In this document: piece after piece, positions 36,801 through 48,537 of the stretch
Position numbering within the stretch: position 1 is the first letter of the stretch
Layout: each line of letters opens with the position of its first letter
Assembly (NCBI GenBank): GCA_013115135.1
Contig: JABANP010000219.1
Span: 17,773 to 81,772 of the forward strand
Direction: 5' to 3'
Origin: Perkinsus olseni
Lineage: Eukaryota > Perkinsozoa > Perkinsida > Perkinsidae
Length of the DNA: 64,000 nucleotides
Notes under the pieces: model-generated
Databases searched by the model: none
The model's input: the letters and a program-made list of their open reading frames with translations, nothing else
What the model was told of the DNA's origin: nothing
Translations under genes and position numbers: made by a program

Positions 36801-39800
36801 GAATATACTCTAACGCCCTCCCTGGGATTCGAACCCGCGACCTACTGCTTGTTCAGCACTTGGACAAGCTTCGACTTCGGATTCTTCAACCGGTGAGCTT
36901 CGTCAACAATAAGATACTCCCATGCGAACTTCCTAAGATCGAGGCATACCACATCACATTAATCGCGCACAGGGAAGATTTTCGAAAGATTCTCCATCCC
37001 AAATCGCCGAGCTAAGATGCCACGACTGTTGTTCAGTTACATTGACGACAAGCTCTCAGAATACTTATCTAAGCTCAGCTTAGACGACCAGCCGAGTACT
37101 CTGGACAAGGTAGTCACGTATCCGAGGTCGCCCGAGGCACACGGCAAAATTTTCCGCCACGAGTGAGAATTTTCCGCAGCAATTTCCTACCGAAAAATAT
37201 TTCCTGCGCGTATCTCTCCAACCCCACCCATCGCGAACGAGCTCCTACCTAAGATACTGTTTGTCTCTCAATACGTATGCATCAGTAGTCAGCAGGACTT
37301 GAAACGGTAGCGTATAAACACCACCCGACGCCGCAGACGCTCCCGAGGTTGACTGTGGTACTTGGAAGAACCTATGAAAATCACAAAAAAATAATTTTCC
37401 TGAAAAAACCGAAAAAATACTTCCGAGCGTTCATTGCTACACAAGACCCTCTATCTCACAAAACAGCTCATCCTCGATGATATCTTCCGCAGCTTGGTCA
37501 TCTTGCATTTCCTCAATTTTTCTCATGCAGTGTCAAGCTGCCCACGTATTTCATCTTCACAATCCACACTGTGAGTAAAGAAAATAATATTTTCCGCTAT
37601 TTTCAGAGTTTTTCTTTCACACCAGCCGTATTCATATCACAGAAAAATTCGAGGCGAACCTCATATCGCGCACCCGAGTGACCACGGGAAAGAGAGTTGA
37701 ACAGATAAATCCCACACAACTAAGGAATCTTAGCTCCACCCGAGGCAATAACAAAAACGAAAGATACTCTTCCCCCCCCCCTTCTCACCTTTCTCGAAGC
37801 TCCTTTGCGTTGCTGCTTGCTGCCATCGTACAACACAATTTTGAAGGACGGCAGCCACCGTTCGAACTCTTGTTCCCAGTTGCTCCTCAGTGTGCTCAGC
37901 GGGGCAACTATCATATGGGGACCACGGATACCCTGACATGATCAATCTTGCAATCTTGCATTTCCTCAACGACCACAGCAGTCATGCCTCCTTAATCCAA
38001 AAGTTTGGATTCGCATGAACGCCGCTCGATGAGAATAAAATCCATGGATCTTGCTATCTTGCATTTCCTTAACGAACACAGCAGACACGCCTTCTTTCTA
38101 CGCGGTTCGATAAAAGCGAGATCCACAAATCTTGCTATCTTGCATTTCCTCAACGCCTACCTTATATTCCTGGAGATAAGCTAGGAGAGAAATCGTTTGC
38201 ACAGTTTTGCCGAGTCCCATACTGTCCGCTAAGATACCATTCAACTTATTGTTAAATAAAGATACTAGCCACTCGACACCCTGAGAAGAACCATGGTGAC
38301 CTAAAGATACGCCGGAGTATCTTTCCGACCTTCAGTTGGTAGTCACGGAGTTTCCGACCTCCACCAGCTAAGATACTCGGTTGCTCAGTGAGGTGCTCTT
38401 GCACCGTGTGCGTGAGACGGAAATATCTTAGGTTGAAGCATGTAAGATACAAATAGGTCGGAGCACGTGTACCTTTCCTTGGCTTGTATCAATGAATGTT
38501 TCGAAGCGGCTTCCTCTTCTTCCTCCTGCCATGCAGAAAAGGATCTTCAAATTCTCACATCCCAACTCTCGCTTTTCCATATCAAATAATTTCCCAGTCC
38601 CCGGAAAACGAAGAAAAAAGCAAAAAAATCGCGGAAAATTTCTCCAAAAGCTTATCCTCTAGAAATGACAAAATACCTCTTGCAATATTTCATTATGAGT
38701 TTTAACCCACGTGAAGCTGTCAAAAACTTCGAAAAAAGTACATGTAAATTTCGCTCGCCCGAAAATCTTACCATATGCTCCAATTCATTTTCCAGCTGAG
38801 TATCATCAACAGTATCATCAGCAGCCACTGCCGCCTTCTTCTGCTCCAGTACGCGGTCTCCGAGGCGCTCGATGAACTCCGTGGTTTGAGCGATCAATCG
38901 AGCAAGCCTAGTGTTGCCAGACTCTCCTAGCAAACGGAGATACGCTTCCTCGTCTTGAGATCTGAAGGAAGAGGTCGTGGGTTCAGTTCCTGGTGACGAC
39001 AAAATTATCGAAATTTACGAAGCTGTTCTGTAACGTGATTCTGGAACCCGTTTTCGGAGCAAAATCGATCGCATGATCGATTTCGGGTTGAAATTTGTCT
39101 ACTAAACACGGAGTATGTTAGACCTTCAGAATTACACCGATATTGAAAAAATCGTGAGGAACTTGCACACATGCGGAAATTGTCACCGCGGATTAGACGC
39201 AGGTTCGATCCCCGCACCTGGCATTTTTAATCTCACCTTAAAGCCTGCATTCTCTCTCTCTGCATAGGGTCAGCATCAGTCTCGCCCATTTCCTGCCGTT
39301 TCTTGGCTCCTAATTTCTCCAGACAACTGAATGCCGTTTGCCTTGTGAAGTCCCGCAACCGCCGATGATGCCTGCAAACACAGGCAAAATAGCCGAGTAG
39401 TTCAGCACACAGGAGACTCTCCCGTGGGCAAAATTTCGCGCAAGATCGAATCCCAGTCGATGCAATTTTCCGGCATTTTTCCCTCCCACTCACTCGAAAA
39501 GAAGTCTCCGATGCTGCAACATCTCCGCTAGAAACCTGCAGTAATTTAGAACGACTCAATAAGGTCGGCAGAAATCTTGCAATCTTGCTCTCACTTGCCA
39601 TTTCCGCTATTTTTCTCCTCCTTCTCAATCTTGCTCTTATCTCTCTGCGACATCTTCTTGCTTTTGGTAGATCTCTCTATCACGCTCGGCGGAAGATGCC
39701 AACTGATTATAAAAAATTTGCACGCATGCGCATGTGCACGCGTGCAAACCTGTTCTCCTCTAGTCGGACGATCGGTAAAGTCTTCATTATCATATCCCTT

Positions 39801-42800
39801 TTCAACTTCCTCTGAGCCTCCAGCACCCGACTCAACTGCCATAAAATATTGCAGACCGGAAAATTTTACAAAAAAAATCCGGAAAAACCGAATAGTCGAA
39901 AACTAGCTTCAACAATCAGTTCGGCCGTTTCACCTTGACGGAAGACGTCCCATTCGGAAAAAAATCGGGAAAAATCGCATTTTTTCGAGAACAGAATCCG
40001 ACCAAACGATTCCTATCAAGGCAAGCATGAACAATCGAGTCAGCCGTTTCTAGTCGACAAGAGACATCTCCTCTAGGAAAAAAATCGGGAAAATCGTAAT
40101 TTATTCGGGAAAAAAACGAATAATCGGTTTTACAGAATTCGACCGTTTCACCTTGACGGGAGAAGTCTCATCTGTCTCGGGAAGCGTCGGCTCGGTTTCG
40201 TAACCCGTATGCTGCATCTCCGCGAAGATTCGTTTCCTCCTCTTCTCATTTATCCACCAAATTCGCCAGTCGCCCGGCATGCCGCTCGAGACTTTAACAG
40301 GTAGGTGCTGAAAAAGATATCTTCAGCTCTCGCCGAAGGTCAGCGTCAACCTAAGATTCTCCCTCCATAGTTCATACAATCACGAACCCATCCACAAAAA
40401 TATCCTCGAGGCCGAGCTTGCAAGATGCAAAAAAGGTCAACTCGAAGCACACTTACGATCGATAAAGAGTCTCCTCCATTGGTAGGTACGATCATACCCC
40501 CACACATCTCTCCCGAACTACTCTTCGTCGCATCAGTAGCGGAGCTCGGCGCCTTGTGCCTGCAAAGCCAGTCAGAAATTTCCCAAATTTTCCGACAATT
40601 TCCATTTTCTTCGATGGCCGCTTCTCTCTAATTGGCGAAAGCATCTTTCGCACAAGATACTGCCCTCCTTAACAAGAGCGCCATTTCGGTATGGACCCGG
40701 AGGGTAGGTTTTCAAAAAGCGAAATGCAGCAAAACACGGCGATTCAGAGCCTACGCTTAGTTCTGTCTGAGTCGTTCGTTATAACAAGAAACGACGAGCC
40801 CCCGTAAGAATTCTTCCCCGTGCGTTCCAAGGATACTACATCAGCGCATTCTCCTTCCGCCGAGGCTGCATCAAATCCCCTGTCTTCATAAACAGCTCCG
40901 CTTCGAGCTGCGCTTTGATCTCCATCTTTTCGCTCGCCGACAGGGCCGAGTCCGTCGGGACCGGATTGACGGTAGCTTCTCGAACCAACCTTATGTATCT
41001 AAAAAAACTTGCGCTTGATTTAAAATTTATTTTTTAATTCATTGCAGTGTATTCCAAATTAGTTTGGAGCACTGTACTCCCCACTCGAGAATGATTTTCA
41101 TTTGGAAAAATTTTTGGCAAATTTCCCCCCTGAAAATGATTTTCATTTGGAAAATTTTTTGACAAAATCCCCCCTGAAAATGATTTTCATTTGAAAATTT
41201 CTTGGCAAAATCCCCCCTGAAAATGATTTTCATTTGGAAAAATTTTTGGCAAATTCCCCTCCTGAAAATGATTTTCATTTGGAAAATAATTTTGGCAAAA
41301 TCCCCTGCAAATGATTCCGATGAGTGAAAATCATTTTCAGAAAATCCCCGATAAGATTATCTGCATTTAGCGATTCCAAAGACCGCTCTTTTTTCGCCTA
41401 AAAACTAATACAACTCGAATTAGAATTTTCGCAGTATTTTCTTGTGAGAATTCTTGATCATCGCCCTCGGATGCTTCCGGGAGGAGCGAACTGATGTGTT
41501 CGTGAAGGGAGGCGATCGCAACGTCGGGGACTCGATTCAAAGGGGACTCGAAGACTCAATTCATTCCAAAGGAATCGAACCTCCATTCCAGGTGAGGTTC
41601 CGTCTTCAATTTCAAGTATCACAACGGTTGTGGCACAACCAAAGGCGATCCGAACGTTTTAACATTTGCCATCAATTCCACGAGATCGCGTGCTCCGTGT
41701 AATTTTCTATTCGCTCTCCCACATTCCAGATTTCGCGGAACTTCCCACAACAAAATTCTTGCCACTACCATCGAGGTTCACTCGTCCTCAAGAATCTGAT
41801 CGATTCTTCGAGGTCGAGCTTGCACTCCACAGACGACAAAGATACTCTCCCTCCACCAGTATTACGACTCAATCTGCCGCTCCAGTCGCCTGAGCTCCGA
41901 TCGTCCAAAAAGATTCTTCGACGGGGCGTCGAAGCTCGCAGGATTCTGTTTCAAGTAATGTAGCATAACCAACAAGATGCGCATTCTCTTGTCCGTGATC
42001 TCAACATTCTTTTCAGCGGCCTGAGACGACGGAGCGATGCACAATATTAACACCAATCGTGAAAATCCTTTCAAACTGGCATAAAAGCCCGCGGCGCCCC
42101 AAAACATCACTAAAAGTACAACATTACGTTGTACTTTTCCTCCATGCACCATCGTAACTTCGGACAGTACGTTATCAACGTACTGTCCAGAGTTATAGAG
42201 GAGCATTTCAACCGAGGTTTGACCTCGTCATTACGAAAAAGGACAGTTTCAAGCCCAATGTCGTTGCCGGCTCAGTTGGACTGAAAGCCGACTTAGACAC
42301 CCTGGTGTGCACAGGAAAATTTCGGTCAGAAACCACCGGAAGAAAATCGCGTAAAATGAAGTTCACTACGCAAGAAAGTTTACCCAATCTCGCGAAGGAC
42401 GACATTCCCAAACAGTGCGCAAATTGCGAAAAGAGTAAATTTTGACCCTCCCCACAGAAGGCAATATCGATACTCGACACCACTCCTCGGCACGAGAGAC
42501 GCGAAAATCAGGATGGGGAGTTACGACTCCCTCGAACGAACAAACTATCACCGAGCATGAAGGTGGCATTGCCCACTTCCTGGGAACTCCCAACAACCTT
42601 TTCATTGGCGTTACACTGATCACTGAACTCGCGATGCCACCGCCGCAGCGATTTATTCATCCTGGATTAAACTGTTGATCATAGCCGACTCAAAACTCGC
42701 TAGGGTTTTCTTGGAGGAGAAATCGATGAGCTGGGGATAGAACCCGTGCCCCTCAATACCAAAACCTGTTCCATCCCCAGCGTCTATTATGAAGCTTTTA

Positions 42801-43102
42801 AGGAACTCGATACCTCCTGAAAATTCCGATCTAAATTCCCCGTAAAAAATTAGAAACTTTTCATCCAATTGTAGTCTAAAATTTCGTAATTTTACCAACC
42901 GCAATTTCCAGAAAATAAAATCCTTATCCCCAGTCCCCGCTACCACCTGTTTTATTATCCCGCAGATCTTGCTGTACTCGCCACGCTCGTCTGGAGCCAC
43001 CGGTCCGTCATCTTCCGCAGTCGAGGTCATTGCGCAGACCAACCCGAAAGCATCCTGTTCAAGGGAAATACCGAGAAGCGCCTCCAAAAGCGGCTGGTGC
43101 AG
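30869..43102 (-). CDS. Snf2/BRG1-type SWI/SNF ATPase with bromodomain
   Basis: ATP-driven nucleosome remodeller, catalytic subunit of a SWI/SNF-like complex; nuclear. Domains in order: a tentative N-terminal region (41.6-43.1 kb); an acidic/basic helix at 40.85-41.0 kb ([20 protein letters not shown]); an HSA-like helix at 39.24-39.38 kb ([20 protein letters not shown]); a post-HSA segment at 38.77-38.96 kb ([20 protein letters not shown]); lobe 1 from [22 protein letters not shown], motif [26 protein letters not shown] box ([12 protein letters not shown]), [20 protein letters not shown]; then [14 protein letters not shown]; lobe 2 with [74 protein letters not shown] bromodomain follows (32.15-31.7 kb; [30 protein letters not shown]) with an apparent one-base frameshift near 32070. 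The tail may end at TGA 30869-30871. Motif I has Ser where the family usually has Glu. The 5' end is not found: an ORF start at 43159 lies inside repeat family B. Confidence 0.85.
31944..31966 (+). repeat. tRNA B-box-like motif in Snf2 gene
   Basis: CCCCGGGTTCGAACCCTACA lies between bromodomain coding segments, antisense to the gene. No cloverleaf can be drawn. Confidence 0.5.
32281..32335 (-). repeat. tRNA-like intron element, Snf2 gene
   Basis: The intron begins GTGAGTGGGTAACCGAAAGG. It then has CCCCGGTTCGATCCCCAG, a T-arm-like hairpin, and ends TTTATTTCTGTCAG beside the exon encoding AFDSEWN. The B box is in sense orientation. Confidence 0.6.
33291..33320 (+). repeat. tRNA B-box-like motif, Snf2 intron (antisense)
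   Basis: GGAGGTTCGATCCCGGGGCC lies just inside the 5' splice site of the intron after VEEGMLQKA. It is opposite in orientation to the gene. Confidence 0.55.
36815..36850 (-). repeat. tRNA B-box-like element at Snf2 intron end
   Basis: On the gene strand, GCGGGTTCGAATCCCAGGGA lies in the intron between the DEAH exon and the LTGTPLQN exon. About 20 nt of GGGCGTTAGAGTATATTCAG follow before the splice. Confidence 0.6.
37480..38165 (+). repeat. Tandem intronic repeats with ATCTTGCATTTCCTCAACG core
   Basis: Three copies spaced about 85-100 bp (37950, 38045, 38133) share CTTGC(A/T)ATCTTGCATTTCC and TCAACG, with ACACAGCAG(A/T)CA following in two. A looser copy is at 37497. Related sequence occurs at 39575 and at 54060. 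They lie in introns of the Snf2 gene, antisense. Confidence 0.7.
38970..39000 (+). repeat. tRNA B-box-like motif, Snf2 intron (antisense)
   Basis: GTCGTGGGTTCAGTTCCTGG lies immediately upstream (gene sense) of the post-HSA exon, in the opposite orientation. Confidence 0.45.
39195..39235 (+). repeat. tRNA T-arm-like hairpin plus GCATTTTT, Snf2 intron (antisense)
   Basis: GACGCAGGTTCGATCCCCGC, then ACCTGGCATTTTTAATCTC, the same layout as the splice-adjacent elements at 59.34 kb but in opposite orientation to the host gene. Confidence 0.6.
41089..41308. repeat. Minisatellite, about 43-bp AT-rich unit, five copies
   Basis: The unit core is GAAAATGATTTTCATTTGGA, then AAATTTTTGGCAAA and CCCC. Units vary by small indels. 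It lies in an intron of the Snf2 gene; a minus-strand ORF through it (41039-41278) is a repeat artefact. Confidence 0.9.
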
Positions 43103-43117
43103 CTTTCGTGTTATATA

Positions 43118-43182
43118 TGCTTTAGTCGGACGCATGGCATGAACCGGTATGAAAGTCAATCGAAACAGATGTCGAGAACTTT
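43118..43182 (-). repeat. Dispersed repeat family B, inverted partial copy
   Basis: AGTCGGACGCATGGCATGAA and CCGGTATGAAAGTCAATCG are the reverse complement of the family B end seen at 16190 and 52880. The apparent start codons at 43132 and 43159 fall inside it. Confidence 0.65.
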
Positions 43183-44640
43183 CCGATCAACGCTCAATCG
43201 AAGCTTTCCTTATACATCGTGCTGTACATGGTATAATCGCCACGTCCCTCAGCACAAAGGGCGTGGCCGGCTGCCACCTACACAGACCATCACAACATTA
43301 TGAATAGTACTCACACTAGCAACACTGACACTTGCCCATTGACGTTATGATGTTTGTAAGCAATAGCAGTATTTTTATTTATAAGTATAACTATTTGTGC
43401 CGGACGCAGTGCGTCTCAATTTTGCCGTTTGCATTGAATTGGTCCACATTCCAGAACCTCCTTGTCTTGAGACGATCTGAAAAATATCGGGCTTTCTGTT
43501 ATTTTTAATAATATTTTTGGAAATAATTAATAGTAAATTTATGGTAAATTAAGATAAAAAAGTTTTCGCGTGGAATTTTTTCATCTTAGTCTTACTGAGA
43601 TCAACTTGCGTGAACTCCACCCTTGCAAAGCAACCAAAACCGCAATATTGAAATAGTCATTATCATTTTATAATCTACAAAAGATAAACTAGAAAGTATG
43701 AGTAAGGGCATGGTTAACCAATTCACGAGTGCTTCGAAAGGTGACCGAGGGTAGCGCGGTTTATTGCGCTGTACGAAAGTACGGTTCGAGAAATGGAGGG
43801 CCCGGGGTTCGAACCGGCGACCTCCAAACCTACACAACACTTTAACTCGGTATTGAACTGCGAAAGTCATTTACGATGGTTCTTGAGATGCAACCGAAGT
43901 GGTAGTATCAGTACGTAATATGGGCTAGCAACTTGCTATCACCTTCAACAGATTTGTGTGCAACTGTGCGTCTGCGTGCTAGTGTACGCAGACACAAAGG
44001 GAGGGAGTAGGACCCTTCCAACGCATTACGTTGTGTTGAATAGAATAGAATAGTAGGTAGAATAGTATAACGAAGGAAGAGTTGTGATAGGGAGCACAAC
44101 TAGCCTCCTACAACAGTTCCTCACTAACGAGAAACAGGTGGCGCGAAACTCTACGCCATCAACGCTGGGAGTCAATCAAGATGTATTAGTTAATGAAGAG
44201 GTTTTTGTTGCAGCGATTCTACAATTTCAAACACGAAGCTCAATCCTGGGACGCTCAGGAGAGGTATCATCCACATCCCACCTTCTACGTTGGAAAATCA
44301 GAGTAGAAAACGCGTCCTGTGCATAGCGGGAGTGAATCACCTTTAGAATTGTTTCTAATCATACCGATAGACTCGTTGTCGTGTTGGTACAAGACAAATT
44401 CGAGGGAAAAAGTATTCAACGCTTGCTGGTTGCCACCCAAATATAAAACACAACAAGTTTCTCAAGGTTCATGTAAGTAATGAAGATTACTTCATACTTT
44501 CATATCAGTACTCCGTCGACTTAAACTACTCTCACTGAGAGAGATCATCATCAGCAGATTATAGAGAGAAATACGCTCCTCGTTTGCCGGAGCCTTGCAT
44601 GCAATTATATAAACTCAGTTAAATGGCCGCTAAGGACAGA
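43183..44640. other. Intergenic region with one T-arm-like motif
   Basis: At 43796-43832, GGGCCCGGGGTTCGAACCGG, then CGACCTCC, is B-box-like without a cloverleaf. A pentamer run (GAATA)n lies at 44040-44055. The frames at 43601-43870 (-) and 44084-44326 (+) have no features. No gene was recognised. Confidence 0.4.
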
Positions 44641-45724
44641 TCATAGGATGGACACCTCAGACGTTCGCAGTTTCCTCATCTTCTCAGGCTTCACCAGTGA
44701 GGGGAGGCGTAGCGTCGGCAGGACGAAACCGCGGGTGCGGTAAAAGCGCCACCTGCGGAAGGACGAATCGCGCAATGCTACCAAGAGACCCTCTCACAGG
44801 AAGAAGCATGCAACGGCGATGATGATGACCACCAGGAGGATTGCGATCACAAGACCGCCGCTGCCGCCTGACCCGCCATCGCTAGAGGCCAACTCTCCCT
44901 GATGCACCAAATCATCACGAGAGAGTCGCGATGAGAAACAGCAATGCTTACCATGCTTTCATCCCCCTCGAGAACGGACGAAATGAGTGCACTGCAAGGA
45001 CTGAGATGAAAGAAACATCCAAAGAACGACGACCGAATCGCCTCTCCTACTCAAAGCCAACCGTCTCCCAGCCGTCGTCGCAGACGCAGTCCTCGTCAGC
45101 AGGGGACCAAACACCGTGCTCACCGCAATCACCAATACCTGACAAGTGAATTCACAGCAAACGCCTCCAGAAGTCCTTACTGGGTGAACCCGTCGGAACT
45201 CCGATTCTAGGATCCCCATTCTCAACGGTGTACTCAACCGGCGTGTCACCGGGACCGGACGAGCTTGTCGTAGATTCACTGGCGCCGAGACCCGTAGTAG
45301 ACTCGGTCGTAGCAGGCGTCATAGTCGTGGAAACTGTCACTTCGGACGTAGAAGGGGCCTCAGAGAACAGCGGCGTCGTTGGTGATGGGCATATGCATTG
45401 GCTTCCTCTCCCGGCGCTTGCCACAGCGGTAGTAGTGGACGTGCTGATAGTAGTTGTAACCAAGTCAGTAGTTGACGTCGGTTCGGTAGTCGCAACAGTA
45501 GTGGTCCGGACAGATCTAATAAAAGCAGTCGTCGTAGTGGTCGTTGTCGTCGTAGTAGTAGTAGTGGTGGTAGAAGTCGTCGTTGTGGTGGTAGTAGTAG
45601 TTGTTGTCGTGGGATACTTCAAGTCCATCCACTCCTCGTAAGACACTTGACGAGGCGTGATGATGACCGTCTCTTCTGGACAAGCCCTGAGGCACACGAC
45701 TAAGACAGTCCACAGAACAATCAA
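44641..45724 (-). CDS. Type I membrane protein with Thr-rich stalk and EGF-like domain
   Basis: Likely cell-surface glycoprotein. The ATG at 45722-45724 starts a signal peptide, MIVLWTVLVVCLRACPEE. A poly-Thr run of about 25 residues (broken by one Ser) and further Thr/Ser-rich sequence to about residue 165 form a mucin-like stalk suited to O-glycosylation. After an intron, GDCGEHGVWSPADEDCVCDD, then GWETVGFE, matches a compact EGF-like module. The next exon has SSDGGSGGSGG and a transmembrane helix, LVIAILLVVIIIAVACFFL. A 39-residue basic tail (WRFYRTRGFVLPTLRLPSLV, KPEKMRKLRT) is spliced at CFFL/WRF and ends at TGA 44641-44643. The EGF-to-TM splice phase is not resolved. Ligand or adhesion role is inferred from architecture only. 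Confidence 0.75.
45530..45615 (-). repeat. Threonine-codon (ACN) trinucleotide repeat
   Basis: Imperfect ACN run encoding the poly-Thr stalk. The plus strand shows GTAGTAGTAGTGGTGGTAG. Likely length-polymorphic. Confidence 0.9.
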
Positions 45725-46130
45725 CTACTCTACCTCATCTTTAAAGACGTATCATGCGGAGAAGTCCGGTAAAACCCTGGCAGGCACCAGCAGGTTTGGT
45801 AGTCCGCATACCAATTATAAGTACACCAGGAAGGCGGGCTCTCATCAGGGTACCCTAAAACGACCAAATCTCATCCACTTTGAATGAACTTGCCGTACAT
45901 TTTGCGGTATGATGGGCGACGCCATCAGCTGGGCAGTCGTCGTCCAAGGAAGGCCCATGAGGAGGGAGCAAGACCGACTCCGGCGTTTTCTCGTAACAGC
46001 TGAGGGCGGCATGCAAAATACGTCGGCGCTGTGGATGCTACAGCCAATCTCGATTCTTCCTGCCATGATCGTTGCCCCTGTCATTAGGATCGAGGACGCA
46101 ACCTGAAAAACCCCATGAACTCACAAGCTA
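45725..46130. other. Short intergenic stretch, possible exon
   Basis: An open minus frame at 45845-46084 (AGRIEIGCSIHSADVFCMPP) lies just downstream of the small secreted protein gene. It has no domain and no clear splice link. Confidence 0.3.
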
Positions 46131-46587
46131 TCAGACAGATTTTTTCTTACTGTATTTCGAAGGAGCGTCTTTATAGCCCTTGTCATCCTGCTGCTTCTCA
46201 TGCAAACGAACACAAAACCTGAAAATGAAAAAACTCTCGGCCACCGCGCCTGCACGGAAAATGACACCGAATTTGACTTACTCTTTGATCTCCTTCTTAC
46301 GAGACCCGTAAACGACGGCATCTTTCCATTTGCCAGAACACTTGAACTTCCCAGGCTTCTCAAAACGACCTCTGCCATTGGCGTAGGCATCCCACTTGAA
46401 TCCTTTGAGCTCGGTGAGGATCTTAATTCGCCCTGAAAACAATCAGCATCACCGCGGGGTCGACGCAAGATCTACCGAAAGCATAATACTTACAGGCGCT
46501 CCTGTTGTCTTTGGGTAACTTCGTCCCGGTCGGCGTCAACGGCGACAGCAATAGCACGGCTGAAACAGTAGAAGAGAGAAGATGCAT
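46131..46587 (-). CDS. Small basic secreted protein (hypothetical)
   Basis: Not a recognised family. Three exons. The first, from ATG 46587, is a signal peptide, MHLLSSTVSAVLLLSPLTPT, ending KLPKDNRSA. The second (about 46280-46435) reads RIKILTELKGFKWDAYANGR, GRFEKPGKFKCSGKWKDAVV, YGSRKKEIKE before GTAAGT. The third reads FCVRLHEKQQDDKGYKDAPS, KYSKKKSV and ends at TGA 46131-46133. The mature part is about 80 residues and Lys/Arg-rich with two Cys. An effector or structural role is possible but unsupported. Confidence 0.6.
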
Positions 46588-48537
46588 TGCTTGAGAGACG
46601 GAGCAAATCAACTGCCGCGGAATGAGATAAAGAACCTTGAAGATACAGAGCACTTCGAGAACGCATAGCGAGAATTGGACTGGGACTGATGTACATGTAG
46701 TAACAAGCTAACTCATGTGGAGTTTGATGGTTGATCGGACACAGGGCCCGAGGCTGGGCGTTTCTGAAGGACCGTTTCGAAACGAAACGAAACGAAACGG
46801 TCGAGTAGGAAACGGCTTCTCCGAAACGCCCGGGAGCGGAACTCAAATCTGTCTTGAGATTGCCCTACTCTATGCCTGATAGCCAATACTCATAGAGAGT
46901 ACACTTTCACCGGGAAAGTTTCACCCTAATCTCGAGATACATCGGAGCTAGTCTGACTAAGTCGGTCCTCGGCGTTGGACGTGAAACTTACACACACGCA
47001 GCGGAACTCGAGTAGTGTGTCGTGGTATTGCACAGCAAGCAACCAACTTAACACGTATTATCCGCTCAGTCGAGTTCGCCACTCGCGTATCTATGCTCTT
47101 ATGAAGACACTGAGGGAGGCTGCGAAAAAGAACTCCAGTGAAGCCGTGGGAGAAACGTTGAAAACGCTGAACGTTAGAAAAAAACACTAGGGCGCTACTG
47201 CTCTCGGCCAAGCTTCTGCAATCATAGTTTCTAGCCTGCCATCGCACTTACGCACCAACCAGCCGCAAATTGCGGCTCGTAATAACGAAACAGCCTGTTT
47301 CGTTATTGAATGGTGAGCACCGCCCACAGTTCCATATCAAACCATCGTCGACATGGACAGTACAGTGAACTTCATGATAATAAACAACTCACATGAAATG
47401 GTGAAGAGCCCCAGTGACCGGCAACTCACGCGATGGGCACACGCTGTGATGTTACAGTCGACCGGGGTCGTCTCATTCCCCCGATTCTCACTAACACAGT
47501 CACGACGTAGACGTAGAGTGACGCCGCCCATCATCCCGAAACTCTACACGACATCTCAACCGAAGACGCTCATGGCTAAGGGGTTCCACGGCGCACAGGC
47601 TCAAGCGTCCCCAACCCAAATCTGCTCGCTTGCTATGTGACCGGACTGTGCTTAGTTGGGTGCAAGTCGTTGTTTGCGTTTTCTGCACTGTAGGCAACCG
47701 ACGGAGAGCTCAACCGGACTTCTCCGTCGATTGCTATGAAGCATTCGAGAATAGCATAGCCGCGCACATTGCGGAATCGCGAGAAAAACTTACCTACGGG
47801 CTGCGTCCTTCCGCGTTGTAGAGAAGTACTCTCCCCAGGCGACAGCACGCCCACGACGCATCAGACTAAAGGTGATTGAGACACTTGCATTTTCTCTATT
47901 GAAGACCGCTCAAGTATGGCATTGTTTCGGCTTTGGCGAGAGGGTTATAGCTCTGTTACAGAGCCTCTGTAGCATTATCATAGTCCTCTCCCTACTCCAT
48001 TCCGTCGAATGGTTTACGGACCGTAAAAAGAGTATGGCATCTTCTGAGAGCGTTGAAAAGCAAACACTCACAGCGCTTCGGCCGACGGAGTTCGTTCCGA
48101 TCGTGACCCCCCAAGACTGAGTAAGTTGACAGAGGTGCAACAGGCGATTTCGAGCACATAGAGCCCAGTTGGGTAACGCGACTCGGCAAGTAGGGAAGCC
48201 AGCGCACTTCTTCTGAGCGAGCGCCGCTTCGTCCTATTCAAACGTATCATTCAGCCGATAGCTCTTTCGCCTCATCGTATCGTTGTATGACGAAACAGGA
48301 AACATTCGCGTTGCCCCAGCGTTGAAACAGACCAGGCTACGACCGACAAACGCGAGACCACTGCACTGTTCTTATCACAATTCATTGTATCCATTGGCTG
48401 TCCCTTTCACACAATAGCTATAGTAGTTGGCCGCCTAGCGCGACGTATATTCGCGCTTCCCTTCCAGGATAGTATTTCCATTGTATTGAGTTCTGATCCT
48501 GCACCACCGCACTCGATTTGGCAATAACGCAAAGATC
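46588..48537. other. Mostly unassigned; one family A copy and a GAAAC repeat
   Basis: At 46776-46800 there is an (ACGAA)n-type run, CGAAACGAAACGAAACG. At 46945-47000 there is a diverged family A copy (GTCTGACTAAGTCGG, GCGTTGGACGTGAAACTTAC). A plus-strand piece at about 47700-47800 reads PDFSVDCYEAFENSIAAHIA and may be an exon of the next gene. No other support. Confidence 0.4.

Noticed and set aside
43130..43159. Start codon of the Snf2 protein at 43159 or 43132
   Set aside because: Both ATGs lie inside dispersed repeat family B, and a 3' splice site (GAAAG) fits just before [10 protein letters not shown].
43790..43835. Possible tRNA gene at the GGGTTCGAACC motif
   Set aside because: Only the T-arm fits. 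No acceptor, D-arm or anticodon arm can be paired.
45228..45641. Val-rich plus-strand frame
   Set aside because: Mirror of the poly-Thr coding sequence on the minus strand.
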